Shown here: piece after piece, positions 44,240 through 53,637 of the stretch | How positions within the stretch are numbered: position 1 is the stretch's first letter | Layout of the letters: the number at the start of each line of letters is the position of its first letter | Source: Pedococcus badiiscoriae | Lineage (GTDB): Bacteria; Actinomycetota; Actinomycetes; Actinomycetales; Dermatophilaceae | Direction of reading: 5' to 3' | DNA length: 64,000 bases | NCBI RefSeq assembly: GCF_013408925.1 | Contig: NZ_JACCAB010000001.1 | Coordinates: 372,001 to 436,000 of the forward strand | Notes under the pieces: generated by a model | The model's database searches: none | The model's input: only the letters and a program-made list of their open reading frames with translations | What the model was told of the DNA's origin: nothing | Program-made: the position numbers and the translations under genes

Positions 44240-45774
44240 GCCGGCACCGGACCCTGGTTGCGCAGGGACAGCGCGGTGCCGAGGTCGTCACGCACGGGCG
44301 AGTCGCGCCCACCCAGGTCGGCCAGCGTCCACCCGACCCGCAGCACCCGGTCGTAGCCGCGCAGGGTCAGCTGGCCGCGGTCGAGCGCGCGGTCGATGTC
44401 GATGGTCGCCGACGGGGGCAGACGCCACCGACCCCGGCGCAGCTGGGCCCCGGGGATCTCGCTGTTGACCCGCCACGGCGTCGAGCGCCAGCGCCGGCCC
44501 TGCGCGTCGCGAGCCTGTCGGACGCGCGCAGCCACGACGGCGCTGCTCTCTCCCGCCACGCCCGCCAGGGATGACCGCGTCACAGCGGGCACCTGCACCT
44601 GCAGGTCGACCCGGTCGAGCAGGGGTCCGGACAGCCGGCCGATGTACCCCCGTTTGGCGAGGGGCGTGCAGGCACAGCCGACTCCCTTGCCGAAGCCGAG
44701 CCCACAGGGGCAGGGATTCGCGGCCATGACCAGCTGGAAGCGCGCCGGGAACCGCACCGTGGCCCTGGCCCTCGAGACGACGACGTGGCCCGACTCGAGC
44801 GGCTGGCGCAGGGACTGGAGCGCCTGGGTCTTGAACTCGGGCGCCTCGTCGAGGAACAGGACCCCGTGGTGCGCCTGCGAGATCGCACCGGGGCGCACGG
44901 CACGGCTGCCGCCCCCGATGATGGCTGCCTGGGTGGCGCTGTGGTGCGGGGCGACGAACGGTGGCACTCCCTCGACGTCGAGCTCGGCGGCAGTCACCCC
45001 GAGGAGCGAACGAACCGCGAGCACGTCGATCGACTGCTCCCGGGTGAGCCGCGGCAGGATGGAGACCAGGCGTTCAGCGAGCATGGTCTTGCCCGAGCCC
45101 GGCGGCCCGAGCAGGAACAGGTGGTGGCCCCCGGCCGCGGCCAGCTCCAGCGCGGTCCTGGCCTCGGCCTGGCCGACGACATCGGCGAGATCGGGTGGAT
45201 CGGGCCGGTCTCCGGCTGGCGTGGTCGCCGAGTCGGGGACGCCCAGACCCAGCGTCTGCGAGCTCCCGGAGTACGCCGCGATGAGGTCGGCCAGGTGGCT
45301 GACGGCATGCCCGCGGATGCCGGGGACCAGGCGTGCCTCGGCCGCGTTCGCGAGCGGGACCACCACGTCCTGACATCCCGCTCGCGCTGCGGACAGCACC
45401 GCCGGCAGCACGCCACGAACCGGACGGACCGAGGCGTCGAGCCCCAGCTCACCGAGGTGCACGACGTCGCGCACCCGCAGCGGCGGCACCATCCCCAGCG
45501 CGGCCACCACGGCGACGGCGATAGGCAGGTCGAACCCACTGCCGTTCTTGGGGATCGAGGCCGGCGACAGGTTGACCGTGAGGCGCTCCTGGGCCAGCGG
45601 CCTGCCGATGCTCGCCGCAGCGGCCTTCACCCGGTTGGGCGCCTGCGCACAGGCGGTGTCGGGCAACCCGCCCAGCATGAAGGCGGGCAGGCCTCCCGAC
45701 AGGTGCGCCTCGACCTCCACCACAGCCCCGTCCAGCCCCTCCAGCGTCACAGACCGGGTCCGACCGAACGTCAT
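44236..45774 (-). CDS. comM: ComM/YifB magnesium chelatase-like AAA+ ATPase
   Basis: A 512-residue AAA+ protein; in naturally competent bacteria ComM is a branch-migration helicase that extends donor DNA during transformation. The N-terminal Lon-like domain ends around residue 170. The Walker A is LLGPPGSGKTMLAERL, Walker B LFLDEAPEF, and a Cys-rich insertion NPCPCGLGFGKGVGCACT is typical of the family. Its ATG at 45774 overlaps the TGA of yraN, and its stop overlaps the dprA ATG, forming a yraN-comM-dprA coupled unit. Confidence 0.96.
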   Translation of the reverse strand: MTFGRTRSVTLEGLDGAVVEVEAHLSGGLPAFMLGGLPDTACAQAPNRVKAAAASIGRPLAQERLTVNLSPASIPKNGSGFDLPIAVAVVAALGMVPPLRVRDVVHLGELGLDASVRPVRGVLPAVLSAARAGCQDVVVPLANAAEARLVPGIRGHAVSHLADLIAAYSGSSQTLGLGVPDSATTPAGDRPDPPDLADVVGQAEARTALELAAAGGHHLFLLGPPGSGKTMLAERLVSILPRLTREQSIDVLAVRSLLGVTAAELDVEGVPPFVAPHHSATQAAIIGGGSRAVRPGAISQAHHGVLFLDEAPEFKTQALQSLRQPLESGHVVVSRARATVRFPARFQLVMAANPCPCGLGFGKGVGCACTPLAKRGYIGRLSGPLLDRVDLQVQVPAVTRSSLAGVAGESSAVVAARVRQARDAQGRRWRSTPWRVNSEIPGAQLRRGRWRLPPSATIDIDRALDRGQLTLRGYDRVLRVGWTLADLGGRDSPVRDDLGTALSLRNQGPVPA

Positions 45775-46142
45775 GCGCCGACCCCGACCAGGTGCCGGAC
45801 CCTGGCCGGGCCCGCGACCGGCCGCACGATGCCGATGACGTCGATCCGGATCCGTCCGGGGTGCTCGTCGTGGGCCTGCAGCCACGCGGTCGCGAGCCGC
45901 CGCAGTCGCACGACCTTGCGCCGGTCCACGGCCTCGACCGGAGCGCCGAACCGCTCGGTGCGGCGGGTCTTGACCTCACAGAAGACGAGGCAGTCGCCGT
46001 CCCTGGCCACGAGGTCGATCTCGCCGCGGGCGCAGCGCCAGTTGCGGTCGATGACCGCGAGCCCCCGCTCGCCCAGATAGCGCTCGGCCAGTCGCTCGCC
46101 GTACTCCCCCAGCGCACGCCGGGGATCTGTCTGGTCTGCCAT
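45771..46142 (-). CDS. yraN: YraN/UPF0102 nuclease-like protein
   Basis: A 123-residue protein of the UPF0102 family with an endonuclease-like fold: ALGEYGERLAERYLGERGL, NWRCARGEIDLVARDG and VFCEVKTRR give the Glu, Asp and E-x-K residues of the PD-(D/E)xK type. The role is unsettled. It lies in the usual rnhB-DUF2469-yraN-comM-dprA order and is translationally coupled to comM. The ATG at 46142 was preferred over a TTG four codons upstream. Confidence 0.92.
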   Translation of the reverse strand: MADQTDPRRALGEYGERLAERYLGERGLAVIDRNWRCARGEIDLVARDGDCLVFCEVKTRRTERFGAPVEAVDRRKVVRLRRLATAWLQAHDEHPGRIRIDVIGIVRPVAGPARVRHLVGVGA

Positions 46143-46295
46143 CACCTCAGCCAAGTGCCATACCCGTCAACCGGGCAGCCGCTGGTCGCCGAGGTGTGGA
46201 CCGGATGGACGCGACGAGGTGCGCTGTGCGCACCATGCGCAGATACGGCGCCGATGCGCCTCCGCGCCGCCGACCCAAACCAGGCCGCGCTGGAC

Positions 46296-46613
46296 CTAGA
46301 AGCCCTGCCCCTTGGGCAGCTCAAGGTCGGACTTGGCCAGCTCCTCCACGTTGACGTCCTTGAACGTCACGACGCGGACCTGCTTGGCGAACCGCGCCGG
46401 CCGGTAGATGTCCCACACCCAGGCGTCGGCCATGGTGACGTCGAAGTAGACCTCGCCCCCGTCGGAACGCACCTTCACGTCCACGGAGTTGCACAGGTAG
46501 AAGCGACGTTCGGTCTCCACCACGTGGGAGAAGAGCCCCACCACGTCGCGGTACTCCCGATAGAGCTGGAGCTCCATCTCGCTCTCGTACTTCTCAAGAT
46601 CCTCTGAACTCAT
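46296..46613 (-). CDS. DUF2469 family protein
   Basis: A 105-residue protein starting MSSEDLEKYESEMELQLYRE, highly conserved in actinobacteria and invariably next to rnhB. It has the YREYRDVVGLFSHVVETERR and DVTMADAWVWDIYRPARFAK segments. No function is established. The ATG overlaps the TGA of rnhB (ATGA). The 153 bp between its stop and yraN contain no recognisable gene. Confidence 0.93.
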   Translation of the reverse strand: MSSEDLEKYESEMELQLYREYRDVVGLFSHVVETERRFYLCNSVDVKVRSDGGEVYFDVTMADAWVWDIYRPARFAKQVRVVTFKDVNVEELAKSDLELPKGQGF

Positions 46614-47383
46614 CGCGCACTCATCTCCACCTGCGTCACGTCCGGTGCTCCCTGCGCACCCTGCCCTGCCCGATCGCCGAGGCCCGTCCCATCATCTCCC
46701 GACACCCCGGGGAGCCGCCACGACCTGCGGTGCAGGTCGGTCGCACCGAAAGCCTCCAGCGCCGCCATGTGCTCCGGCGCGGCATACCCCTTGTTCTCGT
46801 CCCACCCGTAGGCGGGGTGGTCGGGCGCGGCCGCCACCATCAGGGCGTCGCGCTCCACCTTCGCCAAGACCGATGCGGCGGCCACTGACGAACACTTCAG
46901 GTCGGCCTTGATCATCGTGGTGACCGGCGGGGTCACTGGTGCGGAGTCCGAGGCGAAGGCGAGCAGCCCCACCTCGTCGGGCGAGGTGAGCCAGTCGTGG
47001 TTGCCGTCGAGGATGACCAGGTCGGGCACCACCTCCACCGCAGCGAGCGCACGGCACCCCGCGAGCCGGAGCGCGGCGATGATCCCGATCTCGTCGATCT
47101 CCTGCGGGGACGCGTGGCCCACGGCGTACGTGAGGGCCCACCGCCTGATCCGCGGCACCATGGCGACCCGCGCCGCGGGCGTGAGCAGCTTGGAGTCCTT
47201 CACCCCGGCCGGCGCGCTGCGGCAGGTCTCGTCGATGAGGACGACGCCGACGCTCACCGGACCGGCGAGGGCGCCACGGCCCACCTCGTCCATCCCCGCC
47301 AGGATGCGGTGCCCGTCACGCTGGAGCTGGCGTTCCATGCGCAGGTTGGGTTTGCGGCTGCGTCGCAGGGGCGCCTGGGCCAT
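46610..47383 (-). CDS. rnhB: Ribonuclease HII
   Basis: Cleaves RNA in RNA/DNA hybrids and single ribonucleotides in DNA. The 257-residue protein has the catalytic GMDEVGRGALAGPVSVG (Asp-Glu), LVILDGNHDWL and KADLKCSSVAAASVLAKVERD. The C-terminal 35 residues (after RRSWRLPG) are a low-complexity tail. The ATG at 47383 lies 5 nt after the lepB stop. The frame further upstream is shadow of lepB. Confidence 0.95.
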   Translation of the reverse strand: MAQAPLRRSRKPNLRMERQLQRDGHRILAGMDEVGRGALAGPVSVGVVLIDETCRSAPAGVKDSKLLTPAARVAMVPRIRRWALTYAVGHASPQEIDEIGIIAALRLAGCRALAAVEVVPDLVILDGNHDWLTSPDEVGLLAFASDSAPVTPPVTTMIKADLKCSSVAAASVLAKVERDALMVAAAPDHPAYGWDENKGYAAPEHMAALEAFGATDLHRRSWRLPGVSGDDGTGLGDRAGQGAQGAPDVTQVEMSAR

Positions 47384-47388
47384 CGGGG

Positions 47389-48519
47389 TCAGCCCCCTCC
47401 GGTGGGGGCGTCGGTGCCGCCGATCTCGCCGCCACCCGAACCGCCCGTCGTCGGGCCGCCCGAGGGCTTGGCCGGCGTGCGCGTGCTCCCTGCGGCCGCG
47501 GGCGCCGGCACCGTGGCGAACGTGCTCGTGGGGTTGGACAGCCAGGTCAGGTGGTCCAGCGGCCAGACCAGTGCCACGGCACGGCCCACGATGAGGCTCT
47601 CGTCGACCGAGCCCTGGCTGCCGTCGTTGGCGGGAGCGTCGTGGGCGCGCGAGTCGGCCGAGTTGGAGCGGTGGTCGCCCATCACCCACACCTTTCCGCT
47701 CGGCACGGTGATGTCGAAGTTCTGCTCACTCGCCGCGTCGCCCGGCTTGAGGTAGGGCTCCTTGATCGCGGTGCCGTTGATGGTGATCCGGCCACCCTCG
47801 TCGCAGCACACCACGTGGTCGCCGGGCAGACCGATGACCCGCTTGATGAGGTGGTTCTCGGAGTTGTCGGGCAGCAGGCCGACGAAGGTGAGGGCGTCGC
47901 TGACGACCGTCCCCAGCGGCCCACGCTTGACCGGCGTGGTCGCGTCGAGCCAGTGACCGGGGTCCGCGAAGACGATGATGTCGCCGCGTTTGAGGTCGAT
48001 CGGCCGCGGGGTCAGCTTGCTGACGATGACACGGTCGTTGAGGACGAGGGTGTTCTCCATGGACCCTGACGGGATGTAGAACGCCTGCAGCAGCCATGTC
48101 TTGACCACGAAGGACAGCACCAGCGCCATCCCGACGACGATGACGAACTCCTTCAGCGCAGCACCGAGCACCGCCAGACCGCCCACGGGCTCCTCGTCGG
48201 CATGCCGGTTCTTCGGTGACGCGCTCCCCGTTGCCCCGGCCGGCGCAGCCGCCGTCTCGGAAGTGCGCTCGGACGCGGTGTGGGAAGCGGTGTCGGAAGC
48301 GGTCTCGCCCGACGCTGCAGCGCCTTGCGCCGTGTCGTCGCGCAGCCAGGCCGGGTCTGTGGTCGCCACGCGCTGCTCCTGGGGGTTCGGGTCGAGGTCG
48401 GGGGCCATGGGGGTCCCTGCGGTGTCGGGGGTGTGCGGGGCCTGGGCGACCGCGGGGGGCTCGGACGGCTTGTCGTAGCCCACCCACCCCGTGTCGCCGT
48501 CGCGTCCGTCCCGGCTCAC
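47389..48519 (-). CDS. lepB: Type I signal peptidase with long disordered ends
   Basis: Removes signal peptides at the outer face of the membrane. Catalytic motifs are FYIPSGSMENTL (Ser) and HLIKRVIGLPGDHVVCC (Lys), plus the GDHRSNSADSR box. The 376-residue protein has about 110 disordered residues rich in Thr, Ala and Ser before its single TM helix and about 55 Pro/Gly-rich residues after the catalytic domain. It is the second of two tandem signal peptidase genes, sharing a GTGA overlap with the first. Confidence 0.94.
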   Translation of the reverse strand: MSRDGRDGDTGWVGYDKPSEPPAVAQAPHTPDTAGTPMAPDLDPNPQEQRVATTDPAWLRDDTAQGAAASGETASDTASHTASERTSETAAAPAGATGSASPKNRHADEEPVGGLAVLGAALKEFVIVVGMALVLSFVVKTWLLQAFYIPSGSMENTLVLNDRVIVSKLTPRPIDLKRGDIIVFADPGHWLDATTPVKRGPLGTVVSDALTFVGLLPDNSENHLIKRVIGLPGDHVVCCDEGGRITINGTAIKEPYLKPGDAASEQNFDITVPSGKVWVMGDHRSNSADSRAHDAPANDGSQGSVDESLIVGRAVALVWPLDHLTWLSNPTSTFATVPAPAAAGSTRTPAKPSGGPTTGGSGGGEIGGTDAPTGGG

Positions 48520-49259
48520 GGCGTGCTCGCCCGCGGTATGCCGGCCAACGCCCGGGGGGTGGTGAAGCCACCCATCCGCGTCAGCGGCCAGTACCTCACG
48601 CTCGCGCGACCGATCACGTCGGTCAGCCGCACCGTGCCGCCGCCGGGGTCGCCGAGGTGCGAACGAGAGTCCGCGCTGTCGCTGCGGTGGTCACCCATCA
48701 CCCACAACCGGCCGGCAGGGACGGTGACGTCGAAGGTGAGCTCGCTCGGCTTGTCCCCCGACAGGAGGTACGGCTCGCTCAGCGGGGTGCCGTTGACGGT
48801 GAGCCGGCCGTGGGCGTCACAGCAGACGACGTGGTCGCCGGGCAGGCCGATGACGCGCTTGACGAAGTCCTGCTCCCCCAGGTTGATCCCCACGAAGGAG
48901 GCAGCGCCGGACAGCGTGCGGCCGATCAGGCCGTTGTCCTGGTGTGGCGACCGGTCGGCCGCCGCAAAGCTCGTGGTGCCGTCGAAGACGACGATGTCCC
49001 CCCGGCGCAGGTCGCTGCCCGAGACCAGCTTGTTGACCAGGATCCGGTCGCCCGGCTGGATCGTCGGCTCCATCGATCCCGACGGGACGTAGAACGACTG
49101 CACGAGGAAACCCCGGACCAGCACCATGACCAGCAGGGAAACGCCCGCCAGCAGCAGCCACGAAGGGCCGCCGCGGGGGCGTTCCGACCCGTCCGCTGCA
49201 TCAGCCTCGGCTGGGGCGGCGGGCGGGTCCTGCTGGGGTGATTCCGGTCCGGGGTTCAT
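48516..49259 (-). CDS. lepB: Type I signal peptidase (short copy)
   Basis: A 247-residue signal peptidase with one N-terminal TM helix (about residues 34-52) and the catalytic FYVPSGSMEPTIQ and FVKRVIGLPGDHVVCC motifs; the Cys-Cys after the Lys box is shared with the neighbouring copy. The pair arose by gene duplication and may divide substrates between them. It lies after rplS, in the common rplS-lepB-rnhB order. ATG start at 49259. Confidence 0.94.
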   Translation of the reverse strand: MNPGPESPQQDPPAAPAEADAADGSERPRGGPSWLLLAGVSLLVMVLVRGFLVQSFYVPSGSMEPTIQPGDRILVNKLVSGSDLRRGDIVVFDGTTSFAAADRSPHQDNGLIGRTLSGAASFVGINLGEQDFVKRVIGLPGDHVVCCDAHGRLTVNGTPLSEPYLLSGDKPSELTFDVTVPAGRLWVMGDHRSDSADSRSHLGDPGGGTVRLTDVIGRASVRYWPLTRMGGFTTPRALAGIPRASTP

Positions 49260-49330
49260 CGCATGCGGAGCCTAACCCTCAGGGCCTGGCCCCCGCGTGC
49301 CGGGACACCCGAGGCAGAGATGGGGCCGCC

Positions 49331-49690
49331 CTACTTGGCGGGGACCGTCTCGCGCTTCTCCTTGATCTTGGCAGCCTTGCCGCGCAGGTCACGCAGGTAG
49401 TAGAGCTTGGCGCGGCGGACGTCACCACGGGTGACGAGCTCGATGTGGTCGATGATCGGGGTGTGCAGCGGGAAGGTGCGCTCCACGCCGACGCCGAAGG
49501 AGACCTTGCGGACGGTGAACGTCTCGCCGATGCCCCCACCGTGGCGACGGATCACGACGCCCTTGAAGACCTGGACGCGGGAGCGGGTGCCCTCGACGAC
49601 CTTGACGTGCACGTTGATCGTGTCGCCGGCGCGGAAGGCCGGGATGTCGTCGCGGAGGGATGCCTTGTCGATCGCATCGAAACGCTGCAT
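49331..49690 (-). CDS. rplS: 50S ribosomal protein L19
   Basis: A 119-residue large-subunit protein. [54 protein letters not shown] and [19 protein letters not shown] are the conserved segments. It is transcribed away from the permease gene at 49972; the 281-bp gap between the two starts holds its promoter and leader, in which I see no other feature beyond one CGGCATAC octamer. Confidence 0.98.
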   Translation of the reverse strand: MQRFDAIDKASLRDDIPAFRAGDTINVHVKVVEGTRSRVQVFKGVVIRRHGGGIGETFTVRKVSFGVGVERTFPLHTPIIDHIELVTRGDVRRAKLYYLRDLRGKAAKIKEKRETVPAK

Positions 49691-49958
49691 GGCGGAATCG
49701 CTTTCTTCTCGGCGCCACAGGTCGCCCAGGGTGTTGGATGGTGCTGCGTGAATGGGACGTGCGGTGCGCCGTGTGCGTCACTGGCCGCGTGGCCGGAACA
49801 CTGCCCGGTCACTCCCCCTGTGGCAGGGGCCGCTGGTCACGCGGGCGCAAGGAGCCATTCTGCCACGGGCAGGCGCCTCGGCCGAAATCGTCTCGACACC
49901 GCCCGCACCGGCGCCGGAGCGCAGGCGTGCCGTCCCGCACCGCGGCGAGCGCGCGGCA

Positions 49959-49964
49959 TACGGT
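49959..49964 (+). promoter_or_regulatory. -10 box of the leaderless permease gene
   Basis: TACGGT stands 7 nt before the GTG at 49972 and overlaps a CGGCATAC octamer. Confidence 0.45.
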
Positions 49965-49971
49965 GGCGCCT

Positions 49972-50730
49972 GTGAGCATCGCCCCCGGCTGGCCCGTCGG
50001 TATCGCCCTGGCGCTCCTGCTGGTCCTCACCCTGGCCGCCCACCGCGTGGCGGGTTACGGCCTCGAACGCCCTGTCCTCGTCGCTGCCGTGCGGGCGGTC
50101 GCCCAGCTCGGCGTCGCGGCCCTGCTCATCGCCGCGGTCGTGGGCAGCCTCCCGCTGTCGGTCGCGCTGATCCTGGTCATGTTCGCCATGGGCGTCCTGA
50201 CCACGACCCGGCGGGTCGAGGCGCCGCGCGCCTGGCGGTGGGCGGCGCTGGCCATGGCCGCCGGAGTCCTGCCGGTGGTCGCCATCGTCCTCGCCACGCG
50301 AACCATCCCGCCTCGGGGGATCGCGCTGATCCCGGTCGTCGGCATCATCGTCGGCAACGCGATGACCGCGCACACCCTCGTCGGGCGCCGCGCCTTCGCA
50401 GCCCTGCGCGAGGAGCACAGCCAGTACGAAGCATGCCTGTCGCTCGGCCTGCTCCCCCGCCAGGCCATCCTCGAGATCGTCCACCGCCGTGCGCCCGAGG
50501 CCCTGCTGCCGGGACTGGACCAGGTGAAGACGACCGGCGTCGTGACGCTGCCCGGGGCGTTCATCGGCGTGATGCTCGGCGGCGGCACACCGGTGCAGGC
50601 CGCCACCGCGCAGGTGCTCGTGCTGTTCGGGATCATGGCTGCGCAGACGGTGACCGTCCTGGTCGCGGAGCGACTCGTCGCCAGCCGGCTGCTGGTCCCG
50701 AAGGACCTCGCCACTTCCCTCGTGGACTGA
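49972..50730 (+). CDS. FetB/UPF0014-type ABC transporter permease
   Basis: A 252-residue membrane protein with about seven TM helices. RVEAPRAWRWAAL, the VVGIIVGNAMTAHTLVGRR segment, YEACLSLGLLPRQAILEIVH and TTGVVTLPGAFIGVMLGGG mark the UPF0014 family, whose E. coli member FetB works with the ATPase FetA in metal export. No ATPase partner gene is adjacent, which is unusual. The start is the leaderless GTG at 49972. Ends convergent with the trmD gene 27 bp away. Confidence 0.87.
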   Translation: MSIAPGWPVGIALALLLVLTLAAHRVAGYGLERPVLVAAVRAVAQLGVAALLIAAVVGSLPLSVALILVMFAMGVLTTTRRVEAPRAWRWAALAMAAGVLPVVAIVLATRTIPPRGIALIPVVGIIVGNAMTAHTLVGRRAFAALREEHSQYEACLSLGLLPRQAILEIVHRRAPEALLPGLDQVKTTGVVTLPGAFIGVMLGGGTPVQAATAQVLVLFGIMAAQTVTVLVAERLVASRLLVPKDLATSLVD

Positions 50731-50757
50731 TCGACCGCTCGTACGTGGGCTACCCGG

Positions 50758-52005
50758 TCAGCGACGCGGCTTGACCAGGTCGACGGTGCCGGGAAAGGCA
50801 CCCTCGCCGGGCTGCACGCGGTAGCCGGCCTTGCGGTAGATGCGCAGGTTGCGGTCGCTGCGGACCCCCGTGTTGAGCCAGTATGCCGTCGCGTCCGTCG
50901 GCGCCTGCGCCTCCGCGAAGGCCAGCAGGGCCCGACCGAGTCCGCGCCCCTGCAGGTCGGGAGCGACCATCAGCCGGCCGACCTGCCACTGGGTGGGGTC
51001 GTCCGGGGCGCGTCGAGCCCGCACCGACCCGATGAGGCGTCCGGCCGCACGGATGGTCCAGGTGTCCCACTGCGTGATGCCGTCCACCACCTGGGCCAGG
51101 GTCTCGACGAGCGGCGGGATGGTGAGCGAGTCGTTGGCCCGTGCCTCGCTCAGCCAGCAGGCGCGACCGAGGGTCATGAGCTCTGGGGCGTCGGCCGAGG
51201 TCGCGAGGGCGACGTCCAGCCCGGCCAGCCCGTCCGTGCCGCCCGTCCCGGCCGTGCCGGCGGCTCCGGCGGTCCCGCGCACCGCTTGGGACGCGTGCAG
51301 CAGGTCCGGGCGCCGGGCCGCGGTCCGCTCCAGTCGCTGCTGGTGTCGCCACGCGGCGATCGCGCCGTGGTCACCGGACAGCAGCACCGGCGGGACCTCG
51401 CGGGTGACACCGGGAGCGGACTCCCAGGAGGCGGGTTTGGTGTACACCGGGTACTCGAGCAGCCCGTCCTCGTGGGACTCCTCGACCAGCGACTCGGCGT
51501 TCCCGATGACGCCAGGCACCAGCCGAGCCACCGCCTCGACCATGGCCAGCACGGCGACCTCTCCCCCGTTCAGGACGTAGTCGCCGAGCGAGATCACCGA
51601 CACCTCGAGGCCCAGGTCGTGCTCGGCATGCTCGTAGACGCGTTCGTCGATGCCCTCGTACCGACCACAGGCGAACGCCAGCCACGGCTCCTGGGCGAGC
51701 TCGCGGGCCAGCGCCTGAGTGAACGGCACACCTCCCGGACCGGGGACGACCAGGCGCGGGCGGCGCTCATCCGGGGCGGAGGCGACCAGGTGGTCCAGTG
51801 CCTCGGCCCACGGTTGCGGCTTCATCACCATGCCTGCGCCACCGCCGTAGGGCGTGTCGTCGACGCTGCGGTGCCGGTCGTGCGCGAACTCGCGCAGGTC
51901 GTGCACCCTCAGGTCGATTAGGCCGTCGCGACGCGCCTTGCCGATGAGCGACAGGTCGAGCGGGGCCAGGTACTCCGGGAAGATGGAGACGACGTCGATG
52001 ATCAC
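50758..52005 (-). CDS. trmD: TrmD tRNA(m1G37) methyltransferase fused to a GNAT domain
   Basis: A 415-residue fusion. Residues 1-240 are TrmD ([40 protein letters not shown] and the SAM knot [12 protein letters not shown]), which methylates G37 of tRNA. A Gly/Ala/Thr linker (about 243-257) leads to a complete GNAT acetyltransferase domain (residues 258-415, with [20 protein letters not shown] as the acetyl-CoA motif). The acetyl acceptor is unknown. No stop or frame change separates the two halves. GTG start 15 nt after rimM. Confidence 0.94.
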   Translation of the reverse strand: MIIDVVSIFPEYLAPLDLSLIGKARRDGLIDLRVHDLREFAHDRHRSVDDTPYGGGAGMVMKPQPWAEALDHLVASAPDERRPRLVVPGPGGVPFTQALARELAQEPWLAFACGRYEGIDERVYEHAEHDLGLEVSVISLGDYVLNGGEVAVLAMVEAVARLVPGVIGNAESLVEESHEDGLLEYPVYTKPASWESAPGVTREVPPVLLSGDHGAIAAWRHQQRLERTAARRPDLLHASQAVRGTAGAAGTAGTGGTDGLAGLDVALATSADAPELMTLGRACWLSEARANDSLTIPPLVETLAQVVDGITQWDTWTIRAAGRLIGSVRARRAPDDPTQWQVGRLMVAPDLQGRGLGRALLAFAEAQAPTDATAYWLNTGVRSDRNLRIYRKAGYRVQPGEGAFPGTVDLVKPRR

Positions 52006-52020
52006 CGGATCACGCGGCCG

Positions 52021-52563
52021 TCAGTCGGCGTTCAGCTCGAGCAGACCGGGAGGCGCGTCGATGACGACCCGGCCACCGGCGATGTCCACCTCGGGCACGA
52101 TCGCCTCGACGAACGGGATCAGCGCCTCGGCGCCACCCTCGAGCCGCAGCACGAGCTGGTCCTGAGCGGCGCCGGTGCGCAGCCCGGCGACCTCGCCCAG
52201 GACAGTGCCGTGGGGGTCGACGGCGGCCAGGCCCACGAGCTCGTCCTCGTACCAGGCATCGTCCTCCTCCACGGCCGCGGCGACCTCGCTGTCCAGGAAC
52301 AACCGGGTGCCGCGCAGCGACTCCGCACCGGTGCGGTCAGGGATCTCCTCGAACCCGAGCAGCCAGACCTTCTGGTGCAGGCGGGCCGAACGCAGGGTCA
52401 GCGCGCGCGGCACCCCCGAGCCGGGCGCCGCCTCGGTCTCGTACGTCGCACCGGGCACATACCTCGCCTCGGGGTCGTCGGTGTGGGTCTGGACCGTCAC
52501 CTCACCGCGCAGGCCGTGCGGCTTGCCGATGCGGGCGACGAGGAGTCTGGAGTCGGCAGGCAT
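52021..52563 (-). CDS. rimM: Ribosome maturation factor RimM
   Basis: A 180-residue 16S rRNA processing factor that binds S19. The N-terminal barrel has VARIGKPHGLRGEVTVQTHT, and the PRC-barrel domain begins around residue 95 (WYEDELVGLAAVDPHG). It lies between the KH gene and trmD in the standard rpsP-KH-rimM-trmD order, but a strong terminator upstream suggests it is separately expressed. ATG at 52563 preceded by AGAGG. Confidence 0.96.
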   Translation of the reverse strand: MPADSRLLVARIGKPHGLRGEVTVQTHTDDPEARYVPGATYETEAAPGSGVPRALTLRSARLHQKVWLLGFEEIPDRTGAESLRGTRLFLDSEVAAAVEEDDAWYEDELVGLAAVDPHGTVLGEVAGLRTGAAQDQLVLRLEGGAEALIPFVEAIVPEVDIAGGRVVIDAPPGLLELNAD

Positions 52564-52610
52564 GGGGTGATCCTCTCAGGGGTGGGGTGCCGGGGACGAC
52601 GAAGCGCACG

Positions 52611-52645
52611 ACGAAGGGCCACCGGGAAGCCCGGTGGCCCTTCGT
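52611..52645 (-). terminator. Hairpin terminator after the rpsP-KH pair
   Basis: A perfect 16-bp stem, ACGAAGGGCCACCGGG with its complement, and a 3-nt loop lie 25 nt after the KH gene stop. It separates rpsP-KH from rimM-trmD. Confidence 0.8.
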
Positions 52646-52670
52646 GACGGCGTCGGCTGGCGACGGACGG

Positions 52671-52913
52671 TCAGCGCACCCGGTCGGTGTCGACGATGTC
52701 GACCCGGACGTTCTGGCCGCCGGCCAGCGCACCCATGACGGTGCGCAGGGCGCTCGCGGTGCGACCGGAGCGACCGATCACGCGCCCGAGGTCCTCGGGG
52801 TGGACCCGGACCTCGAGCACCTCACCACGGCGGAGCTCCTTGCGTCGCACGGCCACCTCGTCCTTGTGGTCGACGATGCCCTTGACGAGGTGCTCGAGCG
52901 CCTCTTCCAGCAC
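52671..52913 (-). CDS. khpA: KH-domain RNA-binding protein (KhpA type)
   Basis: An 80-residue protein consisting of one KH domain: VKGIVDHKDEVAVR, then VHPEDLGRVIGRSGRTASAL with the GxxG-type loop (GRSG). KhpA homologues bind RNA with KhpB/Jag and affect cell elongation in Firmicutes. It starts 2 nt after the rpsP stop, the conserved partner. Confidence 0.93.
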   Translation of the reverse strand: MLEEALEHLVKGIVDHKDEVAVRRKELRRGEVLEVRVHPEDLGRVIGRSGRTASALRTVMGALAGGQNVRVDIVDTDRVR

Positions 52914-52915
52914 GG

Positions 52916-53482
52916 TCAGGCCTTGTCCGCGGCGTCGGCCTCGGCGGCCACGGGGGCCTCCTCGGTCTCAGCCTTCGCCTCGTCAGCCTTCGCCTCGTCA
53001 GCCTTGGGCTCCTCGAGAGCGGCCTCGGGGGCCTCAGTCTTCGGCTCCTCGGCCTTGGGCTCGTCGGCCTTGGGCTCGTCGGCCTTCTTGGCGGCCTTCT
53101 TCTTGGGAGTGGTGGCCCCGTCGGCGCCGGCCTCGGACTTGCCCGCCGCGGCGATGGCCGCGTCGTACAGCTCCTTCTTGGACGGCTTGGCAGCCTTGAC
53201 CTTGAGCGTGCCCTCGGCGCCGGGCTCACCCTTGTACTTCTGCCAGTCGCCGGTCACCTTGAGCAGCGCGGCGACGGCCTCGGTGGGCTGTGCGCCCTGG
53301 CCCAGCCAGTACTGCGCACGGTCCGAGTTGATGTCGATGACCGAGGGCTCCTCGGTGGGGTGGTACTTGCCGATCTCCTCGATGGCCCGGCCATCGCGCT
53401 TGGCGCGCGAGTCCATGACGACGACGCGGTAGAACGGTGCATGGATCTTGCCCATGCGCTTCAGACGAATCTTGACGGCCAC
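52916..53482 (-). CDS. rpsP: 30S ribosomal protein S16 with long Ala/Glu/Lys tail
   Basis: Residues 1-80 are S16 ([57 protein letters not shown]). Residues about 85-188 are a low-complexity tail with [16 protein letters not shown] repeats, doubling the usual length. The GTG at 53482 has AGGAG about 11 nt upstream. The tail resembles the one on S2 in this window. Core identity certain. Confidence 0.96.
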   Translation of the reverse strand: MAVKIRLKRMGKIHAPFYRVVVMDSRAKRDGRAIEEIGKYHPTEEPSVIDINSDRAQYWLGQGAQPTEAVAALLKVTGDWQKYKGEPGAEGTLKVKAAKPSKKELYDAAIAAAGKSEAGADGATTPKKKAAKKADEPKADEPKAEEPKTEAPEAALEEPKADEAKADEAKAETEEAPVAAEADAADKA

Positions 53483-53637
53483 GGTGGTGGTGTCTCCTGT
53501 TTCTGGTTGTGAGCACGGCGAGACCGCGATGGATCCACGCGGGGTACCGGAACTCGGTGTAGGCGTTCCAGCCAGGAGGCTCCGGTGCGAGACCGGGCCC
53601 GTGCCTGGACGGGTACAGCCCACCATTCTGCCAGAAC

